NCBI RefSeq assembly: GCF_000429965.1
Contig: NZ_KE387006.1
Coordinates: 1,142-65,141 of the forward strand
DNA from: Desulfogranum mediterraneum DSM 13871
GTDB taxonomy: Bacteria; Desulfobacterota; Desulfobulbia; Desulfobulbales; Desulfobulbaceae
Length of the DNA: 64,000 nucleotides
Reading direction: 5' to 3'
This document shows, in pieces, positions 10,469 through 19,496 of this stretch. The stretch's first letter is position 1; every line of letters starts with the position of its first letter. The translations under genes and the position numbers were made by a program. Below the pieces are notes generated by a model. The model saw only the letters and a program-made list of their open reading frames with translations. It had not been told where the DNA came from and ran no database searches.

Positions 10469-10484
10469 AGCAAGAAAGCAGCCA
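10469..10484 (-). promoter_or_regulatory. Candidate sigma-54 (-24/-12) promoter for the adhesin operon
   Basis: The minus strand reads TGGCTGCTTTCTTGCT. The -24 GG and -12 GC are separated by the required 10 nt, and TGGC and TTGCT match the consensus. Transcription would start near 10457, about 70 nt before the riboswitch. The AC after TGGC is replaced by TG, so the match is imperfect. The rest of 10485-10825 holds no gene or other element that I recognise. Confidence 0.35.
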
Positions 10485-10825
10485 AAACTAAAGAAAAACA
10501 AAAAACACCCAACAACAAGAAATTAGGATTCCCTCCAGGACAAGGGGGTATACTGACTTACAATTACGAGCCACCAGCTACCATTTCGTAATCAAACCGA
10601 TACCAGAAAGGGTAAAGGGCTCCAGGTGAAGTGTATGTCCGCTGCGGCCGGTTAAAAAACAGCTTCAATGGGCAGAGAATCCGCTTAAAAACTGAGAAAA
10701 ACTGTTAGGGGATGGAGCCAACTCGCCATGAAGGCGGGTACAAAAAGCAAACACAGCAAACCTGCGGATGCGACTGAAAACGTACCCGCAGAAAAGAGGG
10801 ATGTGAACGAAACGGAAGGGCCAGA

Positions 10826-10862
10826 AAACAAAAAACCCGCTCACCATTGCTGGTTGCGGGTT
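10826..10862 (-). terminator. Intrinsic terminator after tRNA-Leu / secG operon
   Basis: On the minus strand AACCCGC (10862-10856) pairs with GCGGGTT (10840-10834), followed by TTTTTTGTTTT. It lies 35 nt past the tRNA 3' end and ends the gap-to-tRNA transcript. Between tRNA and terminator, 10868-10888 is a second hairpin (8-bp stem, GGATC loop) that may serve in 3' processing. Confidence 0.8.
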
Positions 10863-10896
10863 TCAGGTCCAGGATGGATCATCCTGGATATATAAC

Positions 10897-10982
10897 TGGT
10901 GCCGAAGGCGAGAGTCGAACTCGCACGACCGTGGGCCACTACCCCCTCAAGATAGCGTGTCTACCAATTCCACCACTTCGGC
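10897..10982 (-). tRNA. tRNA-Leu (anticodon GAG), CCA encoded
   Basis: The minus strand folds as a class II tRNA. The acceptor stem is GCCGAAG/CTTCGGC, the D-arm contains the conserved AATTGGTAGAC, the anticodon stem CTATC/GGTAG encloses loop TTGAGGG (anticodon GAG), and a long variable arm and T-arm with GTTCGACTC follow. The genome encodes the terminal CCA (10899-10897). It begins only 9 bp after the secG stop codon, so it is probably cut out of the secG mRNA. Confidence 0.95.
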
Positions 10983-10991
10983 ACAAGATTT

Positions 10992-11363
10992 TTACTGTAC
11001 GTTTTCCTCCGCAGGAGCCGTTGCTTCCCCTTCAGCCTGTTTCTCAGGCATGGGGATGGTAACCTGCTCCGTTGACAGAGGTGCGGCCTCTTGCTCCACA
11101 GCAACCGGCAGATCGGTCATTACCGAGCTGGTGCTCTTGTTCATGGAGATATAGGCCAGAGACACTGAAGTTCCCATGAAGACGACGGCCGCCAAGGTGG
11201 TGATCTTGTTCAACAGAGGAAGAGGACCCTCTGTACCGAACAGGGACTGGTTCGAGCCACCAAAGGTTGCACCGACATCCGCTCCCTTGCCGTGCTGCAA
11301 GAGCACGATTCCGATCAGAAAGAAGCAGACGATGATATGGGTAATTATTAATAGTGTCGTCAT
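10992..11363 (-). CDS. secG: Preprotein translocase subunit SecG
   Basis: A 123-residue inner-membrane protein that assists SecYE during protein export. It shows the family signature: an N-terminal membrane helix (residues 3-22), the polar loop QHGKGADVGATFGG, the LFG element, a second helix (about 52-72) and a low-complexity Glu/Ala/Pro-rich tail. Its start overlaps the tpiA stop as ATGA, implying translational coupling. It ends the glycolysis cluster and is followed directly by tRNA-Leu. The tpiA-secG order is common in bacteria and supports both calls. Confidence 0.95.
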   Translation of the reverse strand: MTTLLIITHIIVCFFLIGIVLLQHGKGADVGATFGGSNQSLFGTEGPLPLLNKITTLAAVVFMGTSVSLAYISMNKSTSSVMTDLPVAVEQEAAPLSTEQVTIPMPEKQAEGEATAPAEENVQ

Positions 11364-12115
11364 TTAAAATTGATAATTCGAGCAAAAGACTCAAATTTCA
11401 GTGCTGCACCGCCCACAAGCGCGCCGTCAATATCGGCCTGCGCCATCAGGGCATCAACGTTGTCTGGTTTAACCGAACCACCATACACTATCCGTACAGC
11501 CTCGGCAACCTTTTTTTCATATTTTTGAAGCAAAAGTTGACGAATATAACCATGAACTTCCTGGGCCTGCTCCTTGGAGGCGGTCTTGCCGGTGCCGATG
11601 GCCCAGACCGGTTCATAGGCGATCACCATCCGGGCCACCATCTCTGCCGTACAGTCAGCCAAGCCGGCGGAAAGTTGGCCCTCCAGAACCTTGAAGGTCT
11701 GCTCTGCCTCGCGCTGTTCCAGGGTCTCGCCGATACAGAAGACCGGGATAATGCCACCGGCCAGGGCGCCATGGATGCGCCGATTGATCATGGCGTCATC
11801 CTCGCCAAAGATCTGGCGACGCTCGGAATGACCGATGATAGCCATGGCCACGCCCACATCCCTGAGCATGGGAGCCGAAACCTCCCCGGTAAAGGCTCCC
11901 TCCTCGGCCCAGGCGACATTCTGGGCCGCAAGGAAGGTCTTGGAGTCACTGATAGCCTTATGAACAGCATCCAGGGCAATAAAGGCCGGAGCGAGCATCA
12001 CCTCCCGATCCTGGTGCTTATCGGCCTCAGCAGCAAGGCCTCTAGCCAACTCAACGGCCTGAGCCACGCTCAGGTGCATCTTCCAGTTGCCGGCAATCAA
12101 CGGTTTTCTTGACAT
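11360..12115 (-). CDS. tpiA: Triosephosphate isomerase
   Basis: A 251-residue TIM barrel of normal length that interconverts dihydroxyacetone phosphate and glyceraldehyde 3-phosphate in the cytoplasm. GNWKMH (substrate lysine, near residue 11), the catalytic histidine in IIGHSERR, the catalytic glutamate in AYEPVWAIGTG (near 166) and the phosphate-binding GGSV near the C-terminus are all present. The ATG at 12115 follows AAGGAG at good spacing. It lies between pgk (47 bp upstream) and secG (4-bp overlap). Confidence 0.97.
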   Translation of the reverse strand: MSRKPLIAGNWKMHLSVAQAVELARGLAAEADKHQDREVMLAPAFIALDAVHKAISDSKTFLAAQNVAWAEEGAFTGEVSAPMLRDVGVAMAIIGHSERRQIFGEDDAMINRRIHGALAGGIIPVFCIGETLEQREAEQTFKVLEGQLSAGLADCTAEMVARMVIAYEPVWAIGTGKTASKEQAQEVHGYIRQLLLQKYEKKVAEAVRIVYGGSVKPDNVDALMAQADIDGALVGGAALKFESFARIINFK

Positions 12116-12162
12116 AGATTACTCCTTAAGATCAAACAAAAAAAATCGCTACAGTACTGCAT

Positions 12163-13338
12163 CTAAGCCAGGGCCGCCACTCCGGGCAGCTCTTTGCCCT
12201 CCATCAGCATCAGGAAGGCGCCTCCGCCGGTGGACATATAGGAGATATTAGCCGCCTCGCCTGAGAGCTTGATAGCGGCATTGGAGTCTCCCCCGCCGGT
12301 GACGCTGAGGGCGTGGGAGGCGGCCACGCAGTGGGCAATGGCGGTGGTACCCCGGGAAAAGGCATCCATCTCAAAGGCGCCCATTGGTCCGTTCCAGACG
12401 ATGGTCTTGGCATCTGCCAGGACCTCCTGAAAACAGAGCACCGAGGCCGGCCCGATGTCCAGGGCCATCCAACCGGGAGGAATATCCTGGATGGTCACCT
12501 GCTTGGCCACCGCATCCGGGGCAAAACGCTCCGCCGCAACCACATCAACGGGCAGGTAGACCTTGACCTGCTGACGCCGGGCCTCCTGAAGCAAGCGGTC
12601 GGCACTCTCCAGGAGATCCTCCTCCACCTTGGAGGCACCGACCTCATAGCCCTGGCTCTTCAAGAAGGTGTTGGCCATGGCCCCGCCCAGGATCAGGCGG
12701 TCCACCCGGGCCAGCATGTTTTCCAGGGCCTCCAGCTTACCCGAGACCTTGGCGCCGCCGACGATGGCCACCAGGGGGCGCTGGGGCTGATCACAGGAAC
12801 GTTTAAAGTAGGCCAACTCCTTCTCCAGCAGGAGGCCGGCCGCCTTGGCCGTCATCAGCTTGGGAATACCCACCACCGAAGCGTGTGCCCGGTGGGAGAC
12901 CGCAAAGGCATCGTTGACATAGAGCTCGGCCAGACTCGCCAGCTGGGCGGCAAAGTCGGGGTCGTTGTCCACCTCCTGTTGGTAATAGCGCAGATTCTCC
13001 AGCATCACCACCTCTCCGGGAGCCATGGCAGCCACCACGGCCTCGGCCTCGGGCCCGATGCAGTCCGGGGCCATGGTCACCGGCAGATCCAGCAGGGCGG
13101 CAAGATATTCGGCCACCGGGGCCAGGGAGTATTTAGGAATCTTCTCGCCCTTGGGCCGTCCCATGTGGGTGCAGATGATCACCTTGGCCTGGCGTTCCAG
13201 GAGCAGCTTGATCGTAGGCAGGGCCGTCTGGATGCGCAGATCATCAGCCACCTCTCCGGCCTCGGTCATGGGAACGTTAAAGTCCACCCGAACCAGTACT
13301 CTCTTTCCGCTCACCTCGAGTTCAACAAGGGTCTTCAC
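12163..13338 (-). CDS. pgk: Phosphoglycerate kinase
   Basis: A 391-residue cytoplasmic kinase transferring phosphate from 1,3-bisphosphoglycerate to ADP. RVDFNVPM (residues 17-24), the substrate-binding HMGRP, LENLR, the hinge region and the nucleotide-binding GGGDSNAAI near residue 350 are visible. The last is slightly unlike the usual GGGDTAAA. The start is GTG at 13338, supported by AAGGAG 7 nt upstream. The gene follows rimI by 15 bp and precedes tpiA by 47 bp. Confidence 0.97.
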   Translation of the reverse strand: MKTLVELEVSGKRVLVRVDFNVPMTEAGEVADDLRIQTALPTIKLLLERQAKVIICTHMGRPKGEKIPKYSLAPVAEYLAALLDLPVTMAPDCIGPEAEAVVAAMAPGEVVMLENLRYYQQEVDNDPDFAAQLASLAELYVNDAFAVSHRAHASVVGIPKLMTAKAAGLLLEKELAYFKRSCDQPQRPLVAIVGGAKVSGKLEALENMLARVDRLILGGAMANTFLKSQGYEVGASKVEEDLLESADRLLQEARRQQVKVYLPVDVVAAERFAPDAVAKQVTIQDIPPGWMALDIGPASVLCFQEVLADAKTIVWNGPMGAFEMDAFSRGTTAIAHCVAASHALSVTGGGDSNAAIKLSGEAANISYMSTGGGAFLMLMEGKELPGVAALA

Positions 13339-13353
13339 GATTATTCTCCTTAA

Positions 13354-13803
13354 TCACAGCTTAATCACAGCTAATTCTTTGGCCATCACTACGGCATCTT
13401 CCTGCGGGCAGCTATAGTAGGCCGGCCGGAGGCCGCACTCCTCAAAGCCCTCTCCCCGGTACAACTTCCGGGCGGCTCGATTGGAGGCGCGGACTTCAAG
13501 GAAACAGACCTCTCTACCAGCGGCTGCCAACAGCTGCAACCCCTGTTTGAGCAGGATGTGTCCCAGGCCCAGCCCACGCCGAGCCCGACAGACCACGATC
13601 CGGAACAACTCTGCCTCCGGCCCACAGCTGCGAAAGAAGGCATAGCCCGCCAACTGGCCACCATGGTCGAGACCAAGTTGGAGCCCAGCGGCCGCGTCAA
13701 ACTCCGCTGCCAACTGCGCCCGGCTCCAGCCAGGCAGCATGTTCTCCTGTTCCAGGGCAACCAGGGCGTCCAGATCCGCCAGAGAGAGCGGCCGGACACT
13801 CAC
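13354..13803 (-). CDS. rimI: RimI-type ribosomal protein S18 alanine N-acetyltransferase (GNAT)
   Basis: A 149-residue GNAT acyltransferase. The acetyl-CoA loop appears as CRARRGLGLGHILL (about residues 72-85), followed by the LEVRASNRAARKLYRGEGFEE stretch (about 102-122) that typifies RimI. RimI acetylates the N-terminal alanine of ribosomal protein S18. The start overlaps the gap stop as ATGA and pgk follows 15 bp later, so it is embedded in the glycolysis operon. Another protein-N-terminal acetylase is possible, because substrate cannot be read from sequence. Confidence 0.82.
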   Translation of the reverse strand: MSVRPLSLADLDALVALEQENMLPGWSRAQLAAEFDAAAGLQLGLDHGGQLAGYAFFRSCGPEAELFRIVVCRARRGLGLGHILLKQGLQLLAAAGREVCFLEVRASNRAARKLYRGEGFEECGLRPAYYSCPQEDAVVMAKELAVIKL

Positions 13804-15020
13804 ACCATCTTTTCTGCAACCGAGACGGTCAGGTCACCGAGCATGTTGGTATAGCTGCCCAACTCGTTGTCGTACCAGCCATAGATCACCGACTGGGTGA
13901 CCGGCACCTGGAGCACCGGCGGTACCACGCCCTCATCAAAGGCCACCCCTTTAACATGCTGGAGGTTGACGTTGATGGAGGCGGTCCGGGTATGGATCTC
14001 GCTGGACTCGATCACCGCAGCGGCCTGGGGCATGCCGATGATATCCGAGGAGACATTCTGGTCCGTGGAGTGGATCAGGTAGGGGGTGTTGGCTGCATAA
14101 TCGCGATAGATGGAGTTGATCAGATCGCGCTTGATGGGTTGTTCCAACTCATCCTGGAAGTTGAGCACCAGCACGATCAGGGAACCGGTGGAGGTGGGGA
14201 TACGCACCGACTCGGCGATAAAGCCGATGTTTTTCATCTCCGGAATGACCAGCCCCAGGGCCTTGGCTGCACCGGTGGTGGTCAGGATGATGTTGTTGAA
14301 GATGGAGCGATTTTTCCTCAGATCGGTGGCTCCGGCAGCGGGCATCCGATCCAGGACCTGCTGACTGCCAGTGGCGGCATGGACCGTGACCATGGAGGCG
14401 GAGAGGATCCGATCGGCCCCAAAGTGATCCAGCAGGGGCTTCATCATGTAGGAGAGACAGGTGGTGGTACAGGAGGCTGCCGAGATCACACTGTGCTTGC
14501 CGGGATCATAGTCATCATCATTGATCCCCATCACCGTGGTGATGGCATCCTCGGGCATCTCCAGTCCCTTGGCCTTGATCTTGAAAGGTGCAGAGAGCAT
14601 CACCTTTTCCGCACCAGCCTGAAGGTGACCCCGAATGGCGCCTCGGCCCTCGGCCGGATCTGCGGTGGGATCCTTGAAGACCCCGGTGGTATCCACCACC
14701 AGCCGAACCTGGTTGCCCTGCCAGTCGATGTCCTTGGGGTTACGGGCCTCACGCAGGATGGTCACCGGCACGCCGTTGACGGTCATGGTACCGGCGGCAT
14801 CATTCAGATTTTCAATGACCCGGCCACCCCTGTGGCCATGGAGGTACATACTCAGGCGACCGTAGCTGGAATCTTTTTCAATGGAAGCGGCGATGTCTTC
14901 CAGGCCGGAGCCGACATTTCGGCCCAGATTTACTACGACTTCACTAAAATGCTGCCGTGACACATGGTGCCACAGTGATAACTTTCCAATCCGACCAAGG
15001 CCATTGAGTCCGAGCTTCAT
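13800..15020 (-). CDS. gap: Glyceraldehyde-3-phosphate dehydrogenase, divergent class
   Basis: A 406-residue enzyme, about 70 residues longer than classical GAPDH. GLNGLGRIGK opens the Rossmann domain, the catalytic cysteine sits in SAASCTTTC (near residue 184), the catalytic histidine in TVHAATGSQ, and TTTGAAKALGL and IPTSTGS follow. Several usual residues differ: the Asn after CTT is Thr, and RARAAA before NII is replaced by RKNRSIFN. I chose the ATG at 15020, with GAGGGG about 10 nt upstream, over a TTG ten codons earlier. It heads the rimI-pgk-tpiA-secG-tRNA cluster. The 288 bp upstream (15021-15308) contains no gene. Confidence 0.9.
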   Translation of the reverse strand: MKLGLNGLGRIGKLSLWHHVSRQHFSEVVVNLGRNVGSGLEDIAASIEKDSSYGRLSMYLHGHRGGRVIENLNDAAGTMTVNGVPVTILREARNPKDIDWQGNQVRLVVDTTGVFKDPTADPAEGRGAIRGHLQAGAEKVMLSAPFKIKAKGLEMPEDAITTVMGINDDDYDPGKHSVISAASCTTTCLSYMMKPLLDHFGADRILSASMVTVHAATGSQQVLDRMPAAGATDLRKNRSIFNNIILTTTGAAKALGLVIPEMKNIGFIAESVRIPTSTGSLIVLVLNFQDELEQPIKRDLINSIYRDYAANTPYLIHSTDQNVSSDIIGMPQAAAVIESSEIHTRTASINVNLQHVKGVAFDEGVVPPVLQVPVTQSVIYGWYDNELGSYTNMLGDLTVSVAEKMV

Positions 15021-15308
15021 CAGCGTACTTTCCCCTCTGGTTGATTTCAAATATGGTAAGGAGGCTCCCCTTACGATGCCCCCACCCTCACAGGGCGTCT
15101 TCCATAATTCCGGGTTAAATTTTGGGACAAACTATAGTCCAAAACCGGCTCCAACGAAAGAATTACCTGATAAAAGCCCGCTTCTTTGCCTGAAATATCT
15201 CCAGCCAGCTCCAGGAACCGTTCCTATTATTAGACTTGCCTTCGCCCTCTGGGCCTTGTACAAACGAGCATACCTCCGTCCCAACAGACCCTGAACCCAA
15301 GGTACGCC

Positions 15309-16034
15309 ATGCAGCTTCCTCCCAGACGATCAGCAGCCATTTTGCTCAAACGCTACAAACGTTTCCTGGCCGATGTCCGCCTTGCAGACGGCAGAGAACT
15401 CACCATCCACTGTCCAAACAGCGGCTCCATGCGGGGCTGCTCCGCCCCGGGCAGCCCCGTGATCATCTCCCACTCGGACAATCCCCGCCGAAAATACGCC
15501 TGGACCCTGGAAATGATCCAGGTGGACAACAGCTGGATCGGGGTTAACACCTCCCTGACCAACCGGCTGGTCCACGAGGCCCTGGCAAACGGCACCATCG
15601 ACGATTTCGGAACGCTTAAGAGTATCAGGGCAGAGGTGAAGGTCTCGACAAAGAGTCGACTGGACTTCCTGCTTGAGGGGGACAGGGGACAGAGCTACCT
15701 GGAGGTGAAAAACTGTTCCCTGGCCGAAGAAGGGCTGGCGCTCTTTCCGGATGCGGTCACGGCGCGGGGCACCAGGCACCTGGAAGAGCTGATCACCCTG
15801 GTGGGCAGCGGATATGGGGCCGCGGTACTGTTCTGCATCCAGCGGCAGGACGCAGAAGCCTTTGCTCCGGCAGCAGCCATCGACCCCCTCTATGCCGCCA
15901 CCCTGAGCAGGGCGGCCCAGGCAGGGGTACGGGTCCTGGCCTACCAGGCCCGGGTCGAGCCCGAGGAAATCTCCATCGTCCGGCACCTGCCGGTCAACCT
16001 GGTCGAGGGCCCCAGCCAAAAGAGGCTGCCTTGA
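15309..16034 (+). CDS. sfsA: SfsA family DNA/RNA-binding nuclease
   Basis: A 241-residue member of the SfsA family. Family features are LLKRYKRFLADV near the N-terminus (OB-fold-like part), HCPNSGSM (residues 37-44), KSRLDF, the nuclease-like YLEVKNCSL (about 131-139), FPDAVTARGTRHL and the C-terminal Arg/Glu-rich end. E. coli SfsA was first described as a sugar-fermentation stimulator; its physiological role is still unclear. AAGG lies upstream of the ATG. The TGA stop (16032-16034) lies inside the end of a dispersed repeat, so the last residues may have been altered by its insertion. Confidence 0.93.
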   Translation: MQLPPRRSAAILLKRYKRFLADVRLADGRELTIHCPNSGSMRGCSAPGSPVIISHSDNPRRKYAWTLEMIQVDNSWIGVNTSLTNRLVHEALANGTIDDFGTLKSIRAEVKVSTKSRLDFLLEGDRGQSYLEVKNCSLAEEGLALFPDAVTARGTRHLEELITLVGSGYGAAVLFCIQRQDAEAFAPAAAIDPLYAATLSRAAQAGVRVLAYQARVEPEEISIVRHLPVNLVEGPSQKRLP

Positions 16035-16168
16035 AAAATTGCTTTTTCTTCCCGTCTCTGCGTTATGTCGAAATTTTTGCCCTCGGAATATCGACTATAT
16101 GCCTGCGGCAATTTTTTTCATGCCTTGATCTTGATCGAAAAATCTTATTTTTCAAAGTACCCATAAGC
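16029..16168 (+). repeat. Dispersed ~140-bp intergenic repeat, copy A
   Basis: This stretch matches the reverse complement of 47034-47175 at roughly four of five bases by eye. Shared blocks include CTTGAAAAATTGC, TCCTCGGAATATC/CCCTCGGAATATC, TATATGCCTGCGG, CTTGATCGAAAAATC and GTACCCATAA. The ends form an imperfect inverted repeat (CTTGAAAAAT against ATTTTTCAA). No ORF is plausible inside. It resembles a MITE or REP-like element. Its first bases supply the sfsA stop codon. Confidence 0.8.
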
Positions 16169-16211
16169 GTATACCGGCTCATCCGCGGCGGCGCAGCGGA
16201 GGCGGGAGCGA

Positions 16212-17492
16212 CTAGCGGGCCTGCCGGGAAAATTTCAGCTCACCAGCCACCATGGTCAGTTGGGCCCGTCCCTCCAGGGTCCGGTCCAGAAAGGGGGTAT
16301 TATGACTCTTGGAGACGATCGCAGCCGCAGTGTAGACAAAACGGTCGTCCGGCTTGATAATGGTCAGGTCGGCAACCGCTCCCGGACTGAGTGAACCGCC
16401 CTCCACCCCGAGGATCCGGGCAGGATTGACGGCCAGGAGTTCCACCAGCCGGGACTCGCTGATCACTCCCTGCCGGACCAACTCCAGGCTCAGAGGCAGG
16501 GCGGTTTCCAGACCGATGATCCCAAAGGCGGCCGCATCGAACTCGGTCTCCTTCTCCAGGCTTGAGTGGGGGGCATGGTCGGTGGCAATGGCGTCCAGGG
16601 TGCCATCCTGCAGGCCCTGGATAACGGCCTGACGATCCGCCTCGCTGCGCAGGGGGGGATTCATCTTGGCATTGGTCTGGTAGCCGTCCACGGCCTGATC
16701 GGTCAGGGTGAAGTAGTGGGGTGCCGTCTCTGCACTCACCGCCACTCCCCTGGCCTTGGCCGCCCGAATCAAATCCACGGACATGGCGGTGCTCACATGG
16801 GCGATATGCACCCGCTTGCCGGTAAACTCGGCCAGGGCAATCTCCCGGTAGACCATAATCGACTCTGCAGCCGTGGGGATGCCCTTCAGCCCCAGGCGGG
16901 TGGCCACCTCGCCCTCGTTCATCACCCCGCTGGCGAGGGCGGGATCTTCACAGTGGGCGATAACCGCCAGCCCGAAGTCACTGGCATACTCCATGGCTCT
17001 GCGCATCAGCTGACTATCGTGGACCGGCAGGCCGTCGTCGGAGACCGCCACGGCTCCGGCATCACGCAGCTCCCCAAATTCGGCGAGCTCCTCCCCCCTG
17101 CTGCCCTTACTGATGGCAGCCACCGGATAGACCCGGGCAGCGGCGCCCCTGGCCTGCTGGCGAATCATGGCACAGACCGCACTGGAATCGTTGACCGGCC
17201 GGGTATTGGGCATACAGGCCACTGCGGTAAAACCGCCGCTGGCCGCAGCCCTGGCTCCGGAGACAATATCTTCCTTATACTCCTGGCCCGGTTCGCGGAG
17301 ATGGACGTGCATATCGATCAGGCCGGGGGTGACCAGACAGCCTGCGGCATCGATCACCTCCAGCTGCGCCCTATCCACCTCGCTGTCTGGAGGACAGATC
17401 CTGCCGTCGACAATATAGAGATCGCCCTGATCATCCACCTTGTTGGCAGGATCGATCAGTCGACCATTTTTAATCCACCATGATCTATTCAT
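16212..17492 (-). CDS. pyrC: Dihydroorotase
   Basis: A 426-residue class I dihydroorotase, closing carbamoyl-aspartate to dihydroorotate in pyrimidine synthesis. The metal ligands DMHVHLREPG (about residues 58-67), the carbamylated-lysine region, AVIAHCED, VHIAHVST and the catalytic ATDHAPHSSLEKE are all present. The ATG at 17492 follows AAGGTGA by 7 nt. It is third in a lepB-pyrB-pyrC unit, 58 bp after pyrB. Its 3' end is 43 bp from repeat copy A. Confidence 0.96.
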   Translation of the reverse strand: MNRSWWIKNGRLIDPANKVDDQGDLYIVDGRICPPDSEVDRAQLEVIDAAGCLVTPGLIDMHVHLREPGQEYKEDIVSGARAAASGGFTAVACMPNTRPVNDSSAVCAMIRQQARGAAARVYPVAAISKGSRGEELAEFGELRDAGAVAVSDDGLPVHDSQLMRRAMEYASDFGLAVIAHCEDPALASGVMNEGEVATRLGLKGIPTAAESIMVYREIALAEFTGKRVHIAHVSTAMSVDLIRAAKARGVAVSAETAPHYFTLTDQAVDGYQTNAKMNPPLRSEADRQAVIQGLQDGTLDAIATDHAPHSSLEKETEFDAAAFGIIGLETALPLSLELVRQGVISESRLVELLAVNPARILGVEGGSLSPGAVADLTIIKPDDRFVYTAAAIVSKSHNTPFLDRTLEGRAQLTMVAGELKFSRQAR

Positions 17493-17550
17493 CGGGAGTT
17501 CACCTTAATTTGGGTTGGGTCCGAGCAAAGAGGGCCGACAAAGATCAGGA

Positions 17551-18483
17551 TCAGCCATTGCCCATCACCAGATAGAGCAGGGCCATCCGTACGGCCACGC
17601 CGTTGGTCACCTGATTGAGGATCACGGACTGGCTGCTGTCGGCCACCTCGGGCATGAGCTCCACCCCCCGGTTGACCGGCCCGGGATGCATCACCAGGGC
17701 ATCGGGCTTGGCCAGACCCATCAGCTGCTTGGTAACCCCAAACTGTCGGGAATACTCGCGAAACGAGGGCAAGAGGGGATCGTTCTGCCGTTCCTTCTGG
17801 ATACGCAGGGTCATGACGATATCGGCATCCCGCACCACCTCTTCCAGACTGGTGCAAACCCTTGCCCCCAGCTGTTCCAGCCCCTTGGGGATCAGGGTGG
17901 ACGGTCCATAGACCTGGACCGAGGAGCCCATCCGGGTAAATCCCTGGATAGCGGAGTGGGCCACCCGACTGTGGAGGATATCGCCGACAATGGCCACCTT
18001 AAGATCATGGAGTCGCCCCTTGTGCTCCTTGACCGTCATCATATCCAGAAGCCCCTGGGAGGGATGCTCATGGGCGCCATCTCCGGCATTGATCACCGCT
18101 GCGTCCACATAGCGGGCCAGCATATGGGGGGCCCCGGAAAAGGAGTGGCGAATGATGATGATGTCCGGATGCATGGCCGAGATGTTCCTGGCCGTGTCGA
18201 TCAGGGTCTCCCCCTTGGTAGCGCTGCTGGTGGAGGCGGAGATGTTAAAGGTATCGGCACTCATCCGCTTGGCCGCCACCTCAAAGGAGAGGCGGGTTCG
18301 GGTGGAGGGCTCAAAGAAGAGATTGATGATGGTGTGGCCCCGCAGGGTCGGCACCTTCTTGATCGGCCGGGCAGAGATCTCCTTAAAGGACTCGGCGGTA
18401 TCGAGAATGTAGAGGATATCTTCCCTGGAGAGGTGATCTATCCCCAGGATATGACGATGCGGGAAAAAATAGCCGGTGTTCAT
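17551..18483 (-). CDS. pyrB: Aspartate carbamoyltransferase catalytic subunit
   Basis: A 310-residue enzyme that condenses carbamoyl phosphate and aspartate. [13 protein letters not shown] (carbamoyl-phosphate binding), [28 protein letters not shown] and HPGPVNRG are in order. The start is set at the ATG at 18483 (MNTGYFF), with GGAGTG 4 nt upstream. A longer frame to 18528 would overlap lepB and lacks a better ribosome-binding site. It begins 14 bp after lepB ends. No pyrI-like regulatory subunit follows. Confidence 0.96.
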   Translation of the reverse strand: MNTGYFFPHRHILGIDHLSREDILYILDTAESFKEISARPIKKVPTLRGHTIINLFFEPSTRTRLSFEVAAKRMSADTFNISASTSSATKGETLIDTARNISAMHPDIIIIRHSFSGAPHMLARYVDAAVINAGDGAHEHPSQGLLDMMTVKEHKGRLHDLKVAIVGDILHSRVAHSAIQGFTRMGSSVQVYGPSTLIPKGLEQLGARVCTSLEEVVRDADIVMTLRIQKERQNDPLLPSFREYSRQFGVTKQLMGLAKPDALVMHPGPVNRGVELMPEVADSSQSVILNQVTNGVAVRMALLYLVMGNG

Positions 18484-18497
18484 GGTCACTCCAGTGC

Positions 18498-19148
18498 TCA
18501 ATGAATGATGTCCCCGAATCGACTCCAACGAATGGAAGCGAGACGATCAAGAGAAAAAAGCGGCTTTTGCACATCCCAGGACCAGTAGACCAGAAAGGCC
18601 TTGCCCCGCACGGCCTCAAGATCCACAAATCCCCAGAATCGGCCGTCAAAGGAGTTGTCCCGATTGTCCCCCATCACCAGCAACTTACCCGGCGGCACGG
18701 TCTTGGGGCCGTAATTGTCCCGTGGGCCGGCCAGGGCAGACAAAACATTGACATCACGAAAGACGCCATGACTATCCACATAGGGCTGACCATTGACAAA
18801 GACCTTCTTGTTCCTGATCTCAACGGTATCCCCGGCCACGCCGATCACCCGCTTGATATAATCGAGCTTAGGATCTTTCGGATACTTAAACACTATGATA
18901 TCATCCTGTTGCGGATCTTTCACCGGCACCAGCACCTTACCACTGAACGGCACCTTTACCCCATAGATAAACTTGTTGACCAAAATGTGGTCCCCGATTT
19001 GCAACGTGGGCAACATGGATCCGGATGGGATCTTAAAGGCCTGGACAATGAAAGTCCGGATAAAGAGGGCCAGGATAACGGCAATGACAATTGCTTCCAG
19101 GTTCTCTCTGAACCCTGATTTCTTTTTAACGGTCTTTTGATATGCCAC
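18498..19148 (-). CDS. lepB: Signal peptidase I
   Basis: A 216-residue inner-membrane peptidase that removes signal peptides from exported proteins. One N-terminal membrane helix (about residues 17-35) precedes the catalytic serine in [10 protein letters not shown] (near 43) and the general-base lysine in YIKRVIG (near 98); [14 protein letters not shown] completes the family boxes. The start appears to be GTG at 19148, without a clear Shine-Dalgarno on the minus strand, so the exact start is uncertain by a few residues. It is the first gene of the lepB-pyrB-pyrC unit. Confidence 0.94.
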   Translation of the reverse strand: MAYQKTVKKKSGFRENLEAIVIAVILALFIRTFIVQAFKIPSGSMLPTLQIGDHILVNKFIYGVKVPFSGKVLVPVKDPQQDDIIVFKYPKDPKLDYIKRVIGVAGDTVEIRNKKVFVNGQPYVDSHGVFRDVNVLSALAGPRDNYGPKTVPPGKLLVMGDNRDNSFDGRFWGFVDLEAVRGKAFLVYWSWDVQKPLFSLDRLASIRWSRFGDIIH

Positions 19149-19390
19149 AGGAGGTGCCTATATATGATAGATATGGTGGAGGGAGCGGACGTAAATCAGC
19201 GCAAAACTACCCCACCGGGGGTGAAAATTCAAGAACGATTTCCCGAACTTCCGCCCACATCTAACAAAGCATAGGATTTCAAGACCTTAGAAAAAAAAGC
19301 CCTGCCGGACATGTCGAACGACCACCTGCTATCTAGCTGTTATTTAAACGATAAAGCAAAGGATAAAACTAAGAAAAATAGCTCCTTTAC

Positions 19391-19420
19391 TTGACAAAGC
19401 CCCAGCTTTATGGGCTTAAT
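19391..19420 (+). promoter_or_regulatory. Candidate promoter of the pilus operon (weak)
   Basis: A perfect -35 TTGACA at 19391-19396 is followed 19-20 nt later by the AT-rich TTAATATTATG, a possible but over-spaced -10. It lies about 75 nt before pilM in the otherwise empty 348-bp interval 19149-19496 between divergent lepB and pilM. I see no other recognisable element in that interval. Confidence 0.3.
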
Positions 19421-19496
19421 ATTATGAGGTGAAGGCGACACACCTGTTTTTACCGTCAAGTCAAGCTTATGCCGTAACCCAACCCAAGAGAACACC

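Noticed and set aside
10847-11062. Plus-strand frame across the tRNA
   Set aside because: It runs antisense through tRNA-Leu and the secG 3' end; not coding.
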